Positions 45,470 to 55,190 of a DNA stretch of 64,000 nucleotides are shown in pieces. The notes under the pieces are model-generated. The model saw nothing but the letters and a program-made list of their open reading frames with translations. It was not told the DNA's origin and did not search any database. Position 1 is the first letter of the stretch. Every line of letters starts with the position of its first letter. A program made the position numbers and the translations under genes. The DNA comes from Proteiniphilum sp. X52 (lineage in GTDB: Bacteria; Bacteroidota; Bacteroidia; Bacteroidales; Dysgonomonadaceae): assembly GCF_003712195.1 (NCBI RefSeq), contig NZ_RDSD01000007.1:103768-167767 (forward strand), given 5' to 3'.

Positions 45470-45700
45470 ATGCGACAGATCATAATCACTATATCGGAAA
45501 TTTACCTGGACCGGTTGAACATTGTGGCAGAACAACTTCACCGGGAGGGACTGCTCATCATCAAACTCTACGAGTTCGGGGTCATTATCGGAATGGCGGA
45601 GGAGGAAGTCATCCCTAAAATACGCGATCATAAAGAAGTGGCCTCATTGGTGGAAGAAAAGCGGGTAAACATTCCCCCACCCGATTCGGAGATTCAATAA
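45470..45700 (+). CDS. Small I9/ferredoxin-fold-like protein, putative S8 peptidase inhibitor
   Basis: A 76-residue soluble protein starting seven bases after the S8 peptidase stop. The strand-helix-strand-strand-helix-strand pattern (IIITISEIYLDRLNIVAEQL, LIIKLYEFGVIIGMAEEE, VASLVEEKRVNIPPPDSEIQ) is that of peptidase inhibitor I9 / propeptide-like domains. In secreted subtilisins this domain is fused N-terminally and blocks the active site. Here it stands alone, suggesting an in-trans inhibitor or chaperone. The function is inferred from fold pattern and position. Confidence 0.7.
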   Translation: MRQIIITISEIYLDRLNIVAEQLHREGLLIIKLYEFGVIIGMAEEEVIPKIRDHKEVASLVEEKRVNIPPPDSEIQ

Positions 45701-45784
45701 AGCCGTCCTCCCCGCTCTTGATCACACAAAACCGGATAAGGCGGCTCCATTCATTTCATCGGAATTATGCCTATAGGACAAATA

Positions 45785-46813
45785 TCATTCTTCCCTGATC
45801 AAATAAACAATCACCGGAAGATGGTCGCTGTACCCGTTTATAAATGTGTTATTCGAAAATGTCCGGTGGGGGTATCCCTTATTAGGTCCTTCCGATTGAA
45901 TGAGGAAATCTTTATTGAATACCTCCGCCTTCCAGAAGCGTAGCTGCGAATAGTCATTTCCCAGAAGAGGATAGGAAACAATGATCTGATCAAATAAACT
46001 CCATTTTCCCTGGTAGGCCAACGAGCCGATACCCTGGCTGTAAAGTCTCCACATAGGATTGTACAGGCCTCCCGGTTTTACCTCTTTTACCGATTTTTTC
46101 GCATTCAATACTACCCTCGTGCTTTTGTCCACCGGGTCGTCGTTTAAATCGCCCATGATAAGTATTTTAGCGTCCGGATTGTCTTGATATAATGAATCCA
46201 CCACTGCTTTCACGTTCGCCGCGGCGGCTTCGCGCAATACCGACGAGCCGGCACCATAACGCGAGGGCCAATGGTTGACCGAGACATGAATCTTCTCTCC
46301 TGCCAGTATTCCGCTGACCCATAACTGGTCGCGCGAGACATAGCCGGTGTCATTTTCATTACGGTAAGGAGAGACCGAGTAACCGGTGACCGTGAACATT
46401 TTGGGGTTATAAAGCAACGCCACATCTATACCTCTCCTGTCAGGCGAATCCCGATGGACGATCTCCAATCCCATCATTGCGATGGCCGGACGTTTGACCA
46501 GGTCTTCCAGCACTTTCCTGTTTTCGACTTCCGCGACACCGATCACGGCAGGCCCCCAAGGACAATATTCGCGGCCGATACGGCTGATCACACGGGCAAG
46601 ATTGTCCAGTTTCTTTTCGTACTTTTCCTGTGTCCAATGATATGCGCTGGCAGGAAGGAACTCATCATCTCCGGGATTATCGGGATCGTCTTCGGTATCG
46701 AACAGGTTCTCCAGATTGTAAAATGAAAGTGAATATACGGTGTAGTTCTTCTGCTGGGCATACACAAGGGTGATGCACAGTGAAAGAACGCATATTTCCA
46801 AAAACTTCTTCAT
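45785..46813 (-). CDS. Secreted endonuclease/exonuclease/phosphatase (EEP) family protein
   Basis: A 342-residue protein with a signal peptide (MKKFLEICVLSLCITLVYAQ). EEP catalytic motifs in order: FYNLENLFD (metal Asn), VIGVAEVENRKVL (metal Glu), VNHWPSRYG (His), LIMGDLNDDP (Asp/Asn) and GYSDHLPVIVYL (catalytic Asp-His). This fold covers DNases and phosphodiesterases. It is last in a five-gene minus-strand operon with another nuclease, two DUF5689 proteins and a TonB receptor, 12 bases after the DUF5689 gene. A role in periplasmic or surface nucleic-acid breakdown is likely. Confidence 0.9.
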   Translation of the reverse strand: MKKFLEICVLSLCITLVYAQQKNYTVYSLSFYNLENLFDTEDDPDNPGDDEFLPASAYHWTQEKYEKKLDNLARVISRIGREYCPWGPAVIGVAEVENRKVLEDLVKRPAIAMMGLEIVHRDSPDRRGIDVALLYNPKMFTVTGYSVSPYRNENDTGYVSRDQLWVSGILAGEKIHVSVNHWPSRYGAGSSVLREAAAANVKAVVDSLYQDNPDAKILIMGDLNDDPVDKSTRVVLNAKKSVKEVKPGGLYNPMWRLYSQGIGSLAYQGKWSLFDQIIVSYPLLGNDYSQLRFWKAEVFNKDFLIQSEGPNKGYPHRTFSNNTFINGYSDHLPVIVYLIREE

Positions 46814-46825
46814 GTTTGCGCGGTT

Positions 46826-48172
46826 TTATTTAGGTCTGATGACTATGACATCGTCCGACGCGGTGGTGATGGAGATATTATCCAAACGTAATCCGAACTT
46901 ATTATCCGACGCTTTTCCGTGAAACTCGATCTTTAAGTTGTTTTTGGCGGGGATTCCTCTCAGTGAGATGGCATAGACCTTATTATTATCACCATTGGCA
47001 TTGCTTACCATCTGACTGGGGACATCCATCGCTGTCCCGTCAACAGTGACCGCCATGGCATTCAGGTTCATTTCCGACCCCGCATCAAAAAGATTGGCCG
47101 CCAATTCATAATTCAGGACAAGCGTTTCATCAGCCCCCGCTGATGTGTCTATTCCCTCGATCGTGAGATAACCGTCCCTATTTGCCGGGAACCAGAGGTG
47201 AGGCGTATTGAATGTGGATGTCGTCCGTAGGGAAACGGCACCCGAAGCATCACTGTATGTGACATTCTTATTGTCAAAACCGGTATAATCGGCAATAAGT
47301 GGCCGTGCCGAAACATCTGCCGTCCCGAATGTTTCACTGTAATAGGTTGTCACACCCGGATCGGCGGGTGTCGAACCGCCGCTGCCGGGAATCGGTTGAC
47401 CGAACTGCTGGCAATCCTCAATCGACCGGATAAGCAACTGCCAGTCCGCACGGTATTTCGAGAGAATGGCAATCAGCGTTCCGCCCCCCTCAGGCAGAAT
47501 ATCCGCGGCAAAATTGGCGTAATTGCTGTTTCTCACGATGATGGAATTTCCGTCACCGTCTTTCAATATCCGGTTGGTGGTTGCATCCGATTCGCTGAAC
47601 GGCAACTTGCCCCCATCCACAAAATAAACATTCTCTAATTTCACCAGGGTGTTCACCATGCTCTGATCCAGTTGAGAAAGTTTGATTGTTTTCGGAACGC
47701 TGTTTTTTGCCTGGGGCCATTTGTTTTTATGCACATAGAAATTGAAAATCTCCCAGGGAATCCGGTTGGCGTTTGTCTGTCCGTATCCAATCTGGAGCTG
47801 TTCGCCATACATCACCATATAAAGGCCTTTCAGCCGGACATATATTTCCTGTCCGACACGGAATTCCGTAAAAATGGAATTTTGGTCAACCCCCATGTTG
47901 ATGCCGCCCGTTTCATCCTGAATATAAATCTGTTTGTAGATATTTCCTGAAATATCATTGCCTATTACGATAGCTCTAAGGATATAATCGACATCGATAA
48001 GTACCGGGTCAGTAATATTGGCGTATAATGTTTTCAATTTCGCGATAGTCATGTTGGCCTCGTCCCCGGTATATGCAGGCTCGGTCAAGGGAGGCGCCTG
48101 GAAATCCCGTTCGCACGAAAACAATACAGCTATTGCCAAAGCAAATCCGAATAAATAGTGAGCGATCTTCAT
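46826..48172 (-). CDS. DUF5689 lipoprotein
   Basis: About 448 residues from the ATG at 48172 (MKIAHYLFGFALAIAVLFSC), giving a signal peptide with lipobox VLFSC. Residues ~40-245 are DUF5689 with an OB-fold-like strand pattern (DVDYILRAIVIGNDISGNIY; YIQDETGGINMGV). The C-terminal ~180 residues form a jelly-roll-like beta domain (TYYSETFGTADVSARPLIAD), probably for binding. DUF5689 domains resemble the OB-folds of extracellular nucleases. Surface exposure is likely because an outer-membrane receptor gene lies next to it. Confidence 0.85.
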   Translation of the reverse strand: MKIAHYLFGFALAIAVLFSCERDFQAPPLTEPAYTGDEANMTIAKLKTLYANITDPVLIDVDYILRAIVIGNDISGNIYKQIYIQDETGGINMGVDQNSIFTEFRVGQEIYVRLKGLYMVMYGEQLQIGYGQTNANRIPWEIFNFYVHKNKWPQAKNSVPKTIKLSQLDQSMVNTLVKLENVYFVDGGKLPFSESDATTNRILKDGDGNSIIVRNSNYANFAADILPEGGGTLIAILSKYRADWQLLIRSIEDCQQFGQPIPGSGGSTPADPGVTTYYSETFGTADVSARPLIADYTGFDNKNVTYSDASGAVSLRTTSTFNTPHLWFPANRDGYLTIEGIDTSAGADETLVLNYELAANLFDAGSEMNLNAMAVTVDGTAMDVPSQMVSNANGDNNKVYAISLRGIPAKNNLKIEFHGKASDNKFGLRLDNISITTASDDVIVIRPK

Positions 48173-48220
48173 ACGATTATTTTTTATATTGGGTAGTTGC
48201 ATATTCTTTAATAAATCGAT

Positions 48221-50962
48221 TTAAAAACGGTAACTCATATTGAAGAAGCAATTAATGCCCTGCATGTAATAGTACTTTGAGTTGAACCGGTTGGGATAAT
48301 CCGGATTGACACGTCCCTGCTCATATCCCCCCGTACGGATATCCCTACGATTCAGGATATTATTCACTGTCAGGTTGAAGTTTACGGAGTGGCGGTTACG
48401 AAGGTACCAAATTTTACCGATACCCAGGTCCAGCGTATAACCACCTTTAAATTTCTCCTGGTGCGTCAGGATGCGATAAGCGTTATAGAGGTCCTCGTCA
48501 AATCCTTCAGCTTCAGGCGGCATGATACCGATATAGTTGGATGCTAATCTGCGCAGCGGCGATATCTCGACGTAGTTACGGCCAAACCCGTTGATGTTCA
48601 GGTTCAGGAACCAGTAGTTGCGGAAGAAGTTGATACCGAAGGTTCCCATCGTTTGCGGGGTTCCGCCCAGATAATAGTCCGTCATATACACGGTTTCGGT
48701 TTTCCCCGATTCCTTGCCATTCTCATAACTGATCACACCTTCGGGATTATTGCTGTAATAATATTCAGCGGTAGAGCCGATCAAATCGAAATTCCATGTG
48801 TTATTCAGCTTATAATTCACGCCGAGTTCGACACCCCGGTGGACTTTGTCGACACCCGACAGTTGGTGGTTCACAAATGTCCTTTCCGAGTCGTGATAAT
48901 AGCTGGAACGCATCATGTCATCGTAAAAATTGGTATTGAAAAGGGTGACACGCCCGGCAAGGTTAGGCAGTGAAAACACATAATTAAGGTCGGAAGAGAA
49001 GACCCGCATGCTTTGTATATTTTCCGGGGCCTGGTCGGTAATACGCGGCGAAATATATACGTTGTCCACCAAAGGTGCCACGGTCTGGTAGCTGATATTC
49101 CCTGTGATGAAATGGCGCCCGCTTATCTTATAGGTCAGCCCGGCTTTGAGGGCGTAATCGGTAAAGCGGTGTGTTTTTCCTTTTCCGAACGAACTGTCGG
49201 GATAGCGCCCATTGCGCATTTTCCCTTCACGTTGAAATTCGGAATATTTCAATCTGGATCCGAAATAGAAATCGACATAACGATAGGAATGTTCCTGCTG
49301 GAACCAGATATCCGCAGAGTTGACCCTGAACCTGAAATCGTAGCCGAACACATCCCCTTCATATACTCTGCGGTCGGGACGATTCAGGTCGTTTTGTACC
49401 GTCTGTTCATCTCCCGGAAAATCGCGCTCGGCAAATTTATCCGTATCTAACAGGTATTGTGCGCCCAACAAGTCGTCTACCGTCTTGAACTGTTTCGACA
49501 ATGAATTCTTCAGTCCTATGCCGGCAGTCAGTTTCACGCGCTGCGAGAGTCGCGTGTTCAGTGTGGAGTTAAGAGCCATTTCAAACAGGTCCCTGCGCCT
49601 CTCTTCCACCATATAGATGGCCGAACCGCTCCCTTCGATGTTGTTGATATGGTTCGCTTCCCACATCTTGTCCCAGTTGACCTGAGATATATTATCTTTT
49701 CCGCACTGTTTTTCCCATAAATAGGTATAATAATCGAATGCGGTTTGATTTTCTCTATGGTAAGACGGTAGGTAACGGTAATAATCAGGACGCGGGTCGG
49801 GTCCGTTATACCAGTTCAAGGCGGTGCCGCCGTAACGGCTGTGATGCATGCCCACGCCGCTGGTCAGTGTAGTATATTCGCTGATTCTCCAGATATGCGA
49901 CAAAACTCCCGTGGGGTCGTAAGATTTCACCACCCGCGCATTTCTTTTCTTCCCGTTCTGGTAACCCCAATTGGGATTATAGAGGTTATTGCCTACCAGA
50001 TCATACACCTCCTGCACGGAGGAGCCTTGTTGGCCGCGTTCTACGGGAGAGCCGAAAGTCATGAACGAAATCCGGTGATTATTCACTTCTTTTTCAAGCC
50101 CGAAGGCATAAGATATGTTTCTGTAAAAAACCCCTTCGATATTTCCTTCATGCGAATAGCGCCCGCCAATCGAAGCACTGACAGCCCAGCCATTATCCTG
50201 CATTCCGGTTGAATAGCTGACCATTGCCCGCGCATAGTAATTGCGGTTGGTCAGGGATATGGTCGCTTTGCCACCCCGTGTGTAATTCCCCGCGCGCATA
50301 TTGATATTTTCAGAGCCACCGATAGAGCCGAAAGAATAAGCTGACGGTGCGAAGTAATTCACCACATCGCCGTTGCGCGTCATATCGTTCAGCGCACCCA
50401 CGGAGGCATAGTTGAATACGCCCCGGATCTGGTCGTTAAAATTCACACCATTGATATACCTTTCCTCGAATCGGTTTTGATAACCGCGCATGCGGTAACG
50501 AAACTGTGAAAACTGATAGCCTGCATTCTTTAAGAAAATATCATTGGAAAAGATAACCATGGCGCTCACGTCCTGCGAAAGTCCGACATCATCATCTTCC
50601 ATCGCGCGTTGGATCTCGTCGATTGTCGCCGTCAGTTGGAAGTTATCCCCCGGCCTGCGGGTTATCCGGATGTCGCCCCTATCTAATGTGCCGCTGACAG
50701 GGATTATCACTGTTTCTTCCGTGGAATGGAAATCCGCCGCGTTAAAAACAAGCACATCTTCTCCGCCGTCGACGTCGCGGAAGAGGAATTGGCCGTTATC
50801 ATCCGTATAGGTCGTTTGGTTATTCCCGCGCAAAATAACAAGCACGCCCGCGATGGGATTTTCCGAAACGGCGTCCACCAGGCGCCCCTTCACATCCGCC
50901 GTTTGCGCGAACGCGGGAAAAGAGGAGCACAGGAAAATCCAAAGCCATAGTTTTTGTTTCAT
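48221..50962 (-). CDS. TonB-dependent outer-membrane receptor
   Basis: A 913-residue protein with a signal peptide ending AFAQ. A carboxypeptidase-regulatory-like domain follows (VKGRLVDAVSENPIAGVLVI, residues ~23-105), then a plug (YINGVNFNDQIRGVFNYASV) and a 22-strand-type barrel ending in MSYRF. No SusD-like partner gene is present, so this is not a classical SusCD pair. Between two DUF5689 proteins and two nucleases, it probably imports nucleic-acid fragments or nucleosides/phosphate. Substrate unproven. Confidence 0.93.
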   Translation of the reverse strand: MKQKLWLWIFLCSSFPAFAQTADVKGRLVDAVSENPIAGVLVILRGNNQTTYTDDNGQFLFRDVDGGEDVLVFNAADFHSTEETVIIPVSGTLDRGDIRITRRPGDNFQLTATIDEIQRAMEDDDVGLSQDVSAMVIFSNDIFLKNAGYQFSQFRYRMRGYQNRFEERYINGVNFNDQIRGVFNYASVGALNDMTRNGDVVNYFAPSAYSFGSIGGSENINMRAGNYTRGGKATISLTNRNYYARAMVSYSTGMQDNGWAVSASIGGRYSHEGNIEGVFYRNISYAFGLEKEVNNHRISFMTFGSPVERGQQGSSVQEVYDLVGNNLYNPNWGYQNGKKRNARVVKSYDPTGVLSHIWRISEYTTLTSGVGMHHSRYGGTALNWYNGPDPRPDYYRYLPSYHRENQTAFDYYTYLWEKQCGKDNISQVNWDKMWEANHINNIEGSGSAIYMVEERRRDLFEMALNSTLNTRLSQRVKLTAGIGLKNSLSKQFKTVDDLLGAQYLLDTDKFAERDFPGDEQTVQNDLNRPDRRVYEGDVFGYDFRFRVNSADIWFQQEHSYRYVDFYFGSRLKYSEFQREGKMRNGRYPDSSFGKGKTHRFTDYALKAGLTYKISGRHFITGNISYQTVAPLVDNVYISPRITDQAPENIQSMRVFSSDLNYVFSLPNLAGRVTLFNTNFYDDMMRSSYYHDSERTFVNHQLSGVDKVHRGVELGVNYKLNNTWNFDLIGSTAEYYYSNNPEGVISYENGKESGKTETVYMTDYYLGGTPQTMGTFGINFFRNYWFLNLNINGFGRNYVEISPLRRLASNYIGIMPPEAEGFDEDLYNAYRILTHQEKFKGGYTLDLGIGKIWYLRNRHSVNFNLTVNNILNRRDIRTGGYEQGRVNPDYPNRFNSKYYYMQGINCFFNMSYRF

Positions 50963-51053
50963 ATGATTCTTCTAATAATTTAAAAGATACCGGAAACCGG
51001 GCCGGCAAAAGCCCGGTTTCCGTGTTAATTACGTAGCTTCACTGGCTTGTTTA

Positions 51054-53411
51054 CTATTCTAATGTAATATCATCTACTAACAAATCGTAAGCAGCATTAT
51101 TACCTACTTTCAGTCCAAACAGGTTCTGTCCGGCCGTTGAATTTAATGTAAGACCGCTTATATCGAGCGTTACCTTCATCCAGTTTCCACCAGTATTGAT
51201 TATTCCGCTATAATTATTTGAATTGGTGGCAGATAGCGTTCCTTCTGCCGAATAATTTGCTAGATTATAACACTTATAATCGGTTCCCATAGTAGTACCA
51301 GTACCGACATACACATTCAACGATAAAGATTTGGCTGAAGTACCCTTAATGTAAAATACTATTTTAGTTTTGCCCACAGCTGAAAAACCTTCCGGTACAA
51401 CAGCAGTAAACGTATAGTCATTTTTACTCGGCGTTCCCTTCAAAAGCAAAGCTCCCGAATCATCACGACCTCCATTTGTAGTATGGCTTGCATATCCGTC
51501 GGTAGATAATCCGAAACTACCCAATGAGCCCAAGAAAGCATCCCAGTTTTCAAAATCTGATCCGGGGAATAAAATATTTCCGGTTGTTCCTCCCGCGGTT
51601 TTCTGTGAAACGGCAACTTCTTTTGTAAGGGCTGTACCGTCCAACGTGAATATTACTTTTCCGGAAACACCCGCGGCAGCATTTGCGGTAACGGTAACGG
51701 TAGCATTCCCTGTTCCGCCAAGAGAGCTCACGGTAAAGCCTGTGCCTTCCGTCGTGGCTGTCCAAGCCCCGGAAGCAGTGATAGTAATATCTTTCGTATC
51801 TCCTGAAGTTGCTTCAAACTGTATCGTCTCCGGAGAAACGGTGAGTGTATTGGTAACGCCAAAACGGGTGCCGGTCATTCCCGCGTAGTCGGCCGCCACT
51901 GTGGGCAAAACCTGATAGGTGGTATTATTGACGCTTGCTATTCCTTTCAGCGTTCCGCTTCCCTGAGGCACTGTCTCGGCCTGGAATGCGGCAAACCTTG
52001 CAGTAAACATGACAAAAGCCTCCCCGCTTTCAGCCTCCATGTTTATTGACCCGTGGGCATTTGTGGTAGCGAATGTCTTACTCAAGTCGGCTTCAACTAC
52101 CTGTACATTCGAGACGGCCACATACTGCGACTCATAATTGCCGCTAAGGAGTTCGGCGGCGGTTATTTCTTTTGCGACGACAGGTTTCTCACCTACCTTG
52201 GTGACATTGGCGTTGGGGAGGTTGTTCACCTGAAGCAGGCCGTTATATGCCGACAACTGCTGGTCTTTAAGGCTGATCTCCACTTCATCTCCAAAATCAA
52301 GGTCAGCATTATCAGCTACAAGCCGGATAGCAACTCCTGCCGTTTCATCCTGTACGACAATATTTTTTTTGGAAGTTGAATTCCCACCGGCCAGGTTTTG
52401 AACGACTACCGCCTTGATTTTCGCGTCATCGGTGATTGTCACGTTGGAACCTGTGTACTTCGAACGCAATTCGGCAATAGTCCAATAATCATTTTGCGTT
52501 TCCTCCGGGGTGAGAATAATACTCCCCGTTCCCGTATCGGCCTCTTCCCAATCGATAATGGTTGCCTCAGGTTGCAGCATAACCACGCCGGAAGCTGATA
52601 ACTGAAGCGAATAGGTGTATCTCTTACCCGACTCCAATGCCATATCCCCCGGTGTCCATTCATAGGTTTGCCCGGCTAATGAGAAAATTATTCTCGAAGA
52701 ATTCAAGTTCTGCCCGGGCACAAGGATGGCGGCTAAGGTTCCGTTTGTCCCCGAAACCACCCCTGCAGGGGTAATAGTGGCGGAAGTTGACCCCGTGGCG
52801 AGGGTTCCGTTTGCCAGATTGAATGTTCCATCGGTTTTCAGGTCCCTGATCGAAGCGGTCAATCCCTCCAAAGAAGCAACACCATCCCCGGCCCCGATAT
52901 TCAGCACAAGCATAGACAGCATATGTTTGAATGTAAGGCTTACCGATGAATTTCCCTTTGTAGCCCCTTTGGCATCATTGGAGTACAACAAATCGATGGC
53001 TGCCGAATTCGATTGATTCGCGACGTCAATATTGTACATGTAACCATTGATGGTTTCCTGATAAGGATAGTAAGCGATAAAATCAAGAGTGCCGGTTTCA
53101 GGGAAGGAGATACCTACCGTGGCAGCTGTGAACGATCCGGTTCCGGGAGTGGTGTATTTGATGTTTTCTTTTCCATCATACACCCCCGAAGGCAGGGTTG
53201 TTCCCCCATTCAAGGCATACACTCCGATAGCATCACCGGTATTCCACTCCGTACCGCTCGCCCTCGTGGAACTTGCAGCGCCAATGATGGCCTGAAATTT
53301 CACCTGATTGCCCTTTTCCAGCGGATTCTCAGGACAATCCCTATCGGTATCACATGCGTTGAGTAGCAATAATCCGAATAGCAAAAAGAAAATAAATTTA
53401 ATACTCTTCAT
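51054..53411 (-). CDS. Fimbrillin-like / DUF5689 / BACON multidomain lipoprotein
   Basis: A 785-residue lipoprotein with lipobox LLLNAC. Domains in order: fimbrillin-like N-domain (~30-290, TRASGTEWNTGDAIGVYALN); DUF5689 OB-fold-like domain (~305-510, YWTIAELRSKYTG, NIVVQDETAGVAIRL); BACON domain (~515-610, ITASGAWTATTEGTGFTVSS); and a C-terminal jelly-roll-like domain (~625-785, LFGLKVGNNAAYDLLVDDITLE). BACON and jelly-roll modules usually mediate binding at the surface. It is second in the five-gene operon, 65 bases after the nuclease gene. Confidence 0.88.
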   Translation of the reverse strand: MKSIKFIFFLLFGLLLLNACDTDRDCPENPLEKGNQVKFQAIIGAASSTRASGTEWNTGDAIGVYALNGGTTLPSGVYDGKENIKYTTPGTGSFTAATVGISFPETGTLDFIAYYPYQETINGYMYNIDVANQSNSAAIDLLYSNDAKGATKGNSSVSLTFKHMLSMLVLNIGAGDGVASLEGLTASIRDLKTDGTFNLANGTLATGSTSATITPAGVVSGTNGTLAAILVPGQNLNSSRIIFSLAGQTYEWTPGDMALESGKRYTYSLQLSASGVVMLQPEATIIDWEEADTGTGSIILTPEETQNDYWTIAELRSKYTGSNVTITDDAKIKAVVVQNLAGGNSTSKKNIVVQDETAGVAIRLVADNADLDFGDEVEISLKDQQLSAYNGLLQVNNLPNANVTKVGEKPVVAKEITAAELLSGNYESQYVAVSNVQVVEADLSKTFATTNAHGSINMEAESGEAFVMFTARFAAFQAETVPQGSGTLKGIASVNNTTYQVLPTVAADYAGMTGTRFGVTNTLTVSPETIQFEATSGDTKDITITASGAWTATTEGTGFTVSSLGGTGNATVTVTANAAAGVSGKVIFTLDGTALTKEVAVSQKTAGGTTGNILFPGSDFENWDAFLGSLGSFGLSTDGYASHTTNGGRDDSGALLLKGTPSKNDYTFTAVVPEGFSAVGKTKIVFYIKGTSAKSLSLNVYVGTGTTMGTDYKCYNLANYSAEGTLSATNSNNYSGIINTGGNWMKVTLDISGLTLNSTAGQNLFGLKVGNNAAYDLLVDDITLE

Positions 53412-53476
53412 ACACTGACAAGATTAAAAAATTACACAAATTGTTTATATTATATTTTCAGGAACAGATATCTATA

Positions 53477-55105
53477 TTAATTCCAGTCGGGTGACATGGA
53501 CTTGTTCTTTTTCACGGAAGCGGCCGCGCCTTCCGGAAGATTCGGGAAAAAAGTAAATCCGGTCTCTCTTTCCAACTCTGCCACGGAGATGATATTTCTC
53601 GAATCGGTATAAGGTATGCCTGTATTTTCATTCTCCATCTTGAAAACAATGGACGAGTAGCCACCTGTACTGTTGTTTTTCCGTAACAACGCCTTATAGA
53701 GATATTTGGGAACGACCGATTTTTTCCCGTCATTGTCTTCTACATAAGTGAGCGGTTCCGGCGTTTCAGGAAGGATACAACCGGTTACGACGTACAGTGT
53801 GTCATATCCGGGTTGTTCACTCCATGACCTCACTTTCCCTTCAAGCTGGGCCCATGAACCACTGTTCATTGATGAATTCTGAGGAGCCATGTTGGTAAAG
53901 TAAAATGTCGTCTTATTGATCTCTCGTGTCGCGTTCCTGTCGGCACTTGCCAGCAAATGTCCCCTGTCCACACTTTGACCGTTCCATCCGCTGTAAAGGT
54001 TCGGCTGCACATTCCTGGGAATATTGGGATCGTATTCCCACGCATCCGTCCGGTTGCCCGAAGCCATATATACCGGATGCATAGGAAAGGCCACCCAGTA
54101 AGGAACCCGGTTTTGGGTGTCAAACAATATGCTGTAATTACGGATATCATTCGGACTATTGGAGAGATAAGTGGAATTAAGCCAATTTTTATTCCCCACC
54201 ATATGAAGGGCGGCAGCGGAATGAGGGGCCGTACCGCTTGTGGCGTACACAGGTATTTCCATGTATGGGCTCGACAATCCGACCACAGGAGACAACCCAT
54301 CTAATTTGATATCGTAACGATATACTTTACCTGCTTCCAGGGCATGGGGAACTGTCCATGTGAATGTTTTGTTTCCCACGGTAAATTGTGCCGACATTTC
54401 GTTTCCCTGATCCGTGGGCAAGAGAACGGCCGACGCCTGTTTTTGCATATTACCGCCGGAAATGTCCATGGTAATGGTTTTAACCGACTCTTCGTCCACG
54501 GAAAGCGTACCGGCGGATAATGAAAATGAAGCCAAGGTTTTCGCCCCATTAATAGACACGGTTAAGCCCTCTAATGAACCATCGCTTGTATGAGAAGTAA
54601 CGTTAAAAACAACCCTCGACAGTATTCTTCTGAATTGTAAGCCATTATTTTGCGGATTGTCTTTATTTACATCCGTGAGGTTGTTGCTGTAAAAAATTTC
54701 AGGTTGTTCGGTAATATCCACAGGGTAATCGTAACCGTTCAAATCGCTCTTATAGGGATAATAAGCAACAATATCCATCGAGGCCTCTTTCTCGGGATAG
54801 TAAATTTTTTTGCCCTTGGCATAAAAAAAACCGTCACCACTGGTGGTTACAAACGGGAGGTTTTCGTTATTGTCTATGATGTTGCCCGGGGCAAGAGCGG
54901 ATTGATGTTTGACCGCAAACACACCGATCTCGTCGCCACTGTCCCACGCAGTACCACCCGCACGGGTAATGTCATTCTCAAAAAGCACCGCTGAAAAACG
55001 CAAAAGTGTTTTTCCTGTTTCCGTATCCGGAAGTAAGTCACTTTCTTTGCCACAATTGGATGCGGTCAGAAGTAGCAAAAGATACAAATAAAAAGGTCTT
55101 TTCAT
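53477..55105 (-). CDS. Fimbrillin-like domain fused to DNA/RNA non-specific endonuclease (NUC1)
   Basis: A 542-residue lipoprotein (lipobox TASNC). Residues ~25-280 are fimbrillin-like, with the same GGTAWDSGDEIGVFAVK motif as the next gene product. Residues ~300-520 form a NUC1 nuclease: SVDRGHLLASADRN with the catalytic histidine, and FYFTNMAPQNSSMNSGSWAQ with the metal-binding asparagine. Such enzymes cut DNA and RNA without sequence preference. The fimbrillin part probably displays the nuclease at the cell surface. It is first in the operon, with a candidate promoter 86 bases upstream. Confidence 0.92.
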   Translation of the reverse strand: MKRPFYLYLLLLLTASNCGKESDLLPDTETGKTLLRFSAVLFENDITRAGGTAWDSGDEIGVFAVKHQSALAPGNIIDNNENLPFVTTSGDGFFYAKGKKIYYPEKEASMDIVAYYPYKSDLNGYDYPVDITEQPEIFYSNNLTDVNKDNPQNNGLQFRRILSRVVFNVTSHTSDGSLEGLTVSINGAKTLASFSLSAGTLSVDEESVKTITMDISGGNMQKQASAVLLPTDQGNEMSAQFTVGNKTFTWTVPHALEAGKVYRYDIKLDGLSPVVGLSSPYMEIPVYATSGTAPHSAAALHMVGNKNWLNSTYLSNSPNDIRNYSILFDTQNRVPYWVAFPMHPVYMASGNRTDAWEYDPNIPRNVQPNLYSGWNGQSVDRGHLLASADRNATREINKTTFYFTNMAPQNSSMNSGSWAQLEGKVRSWSEQPGYDTLYVVTGCILPETPEPLTYVEDNDGKKSVVPKYLYKALLRKNNSTGGYSSIVFKMENENTGIPYTDSRNIISVAELERETGFTFFPNLPEGAAASVKKNKSMSPDWN

Positions 55106-55190
55106 AGTTTCCTGTTACCTGCTGATAATACAATAGACTTATCGTAGGCCCTTTTACACATGACAAGATTAAAGAGCACGCTACTATATG

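Noticed and set aside
48221..50962. TonB receptor as a SusC in a glycan-utilisation locus
   Set aside because: No SusD-like gene, glycoside hydrolase or carbohydrate sensor lies in the operon; the neighbours are nucleases and DUF5689 proteins.
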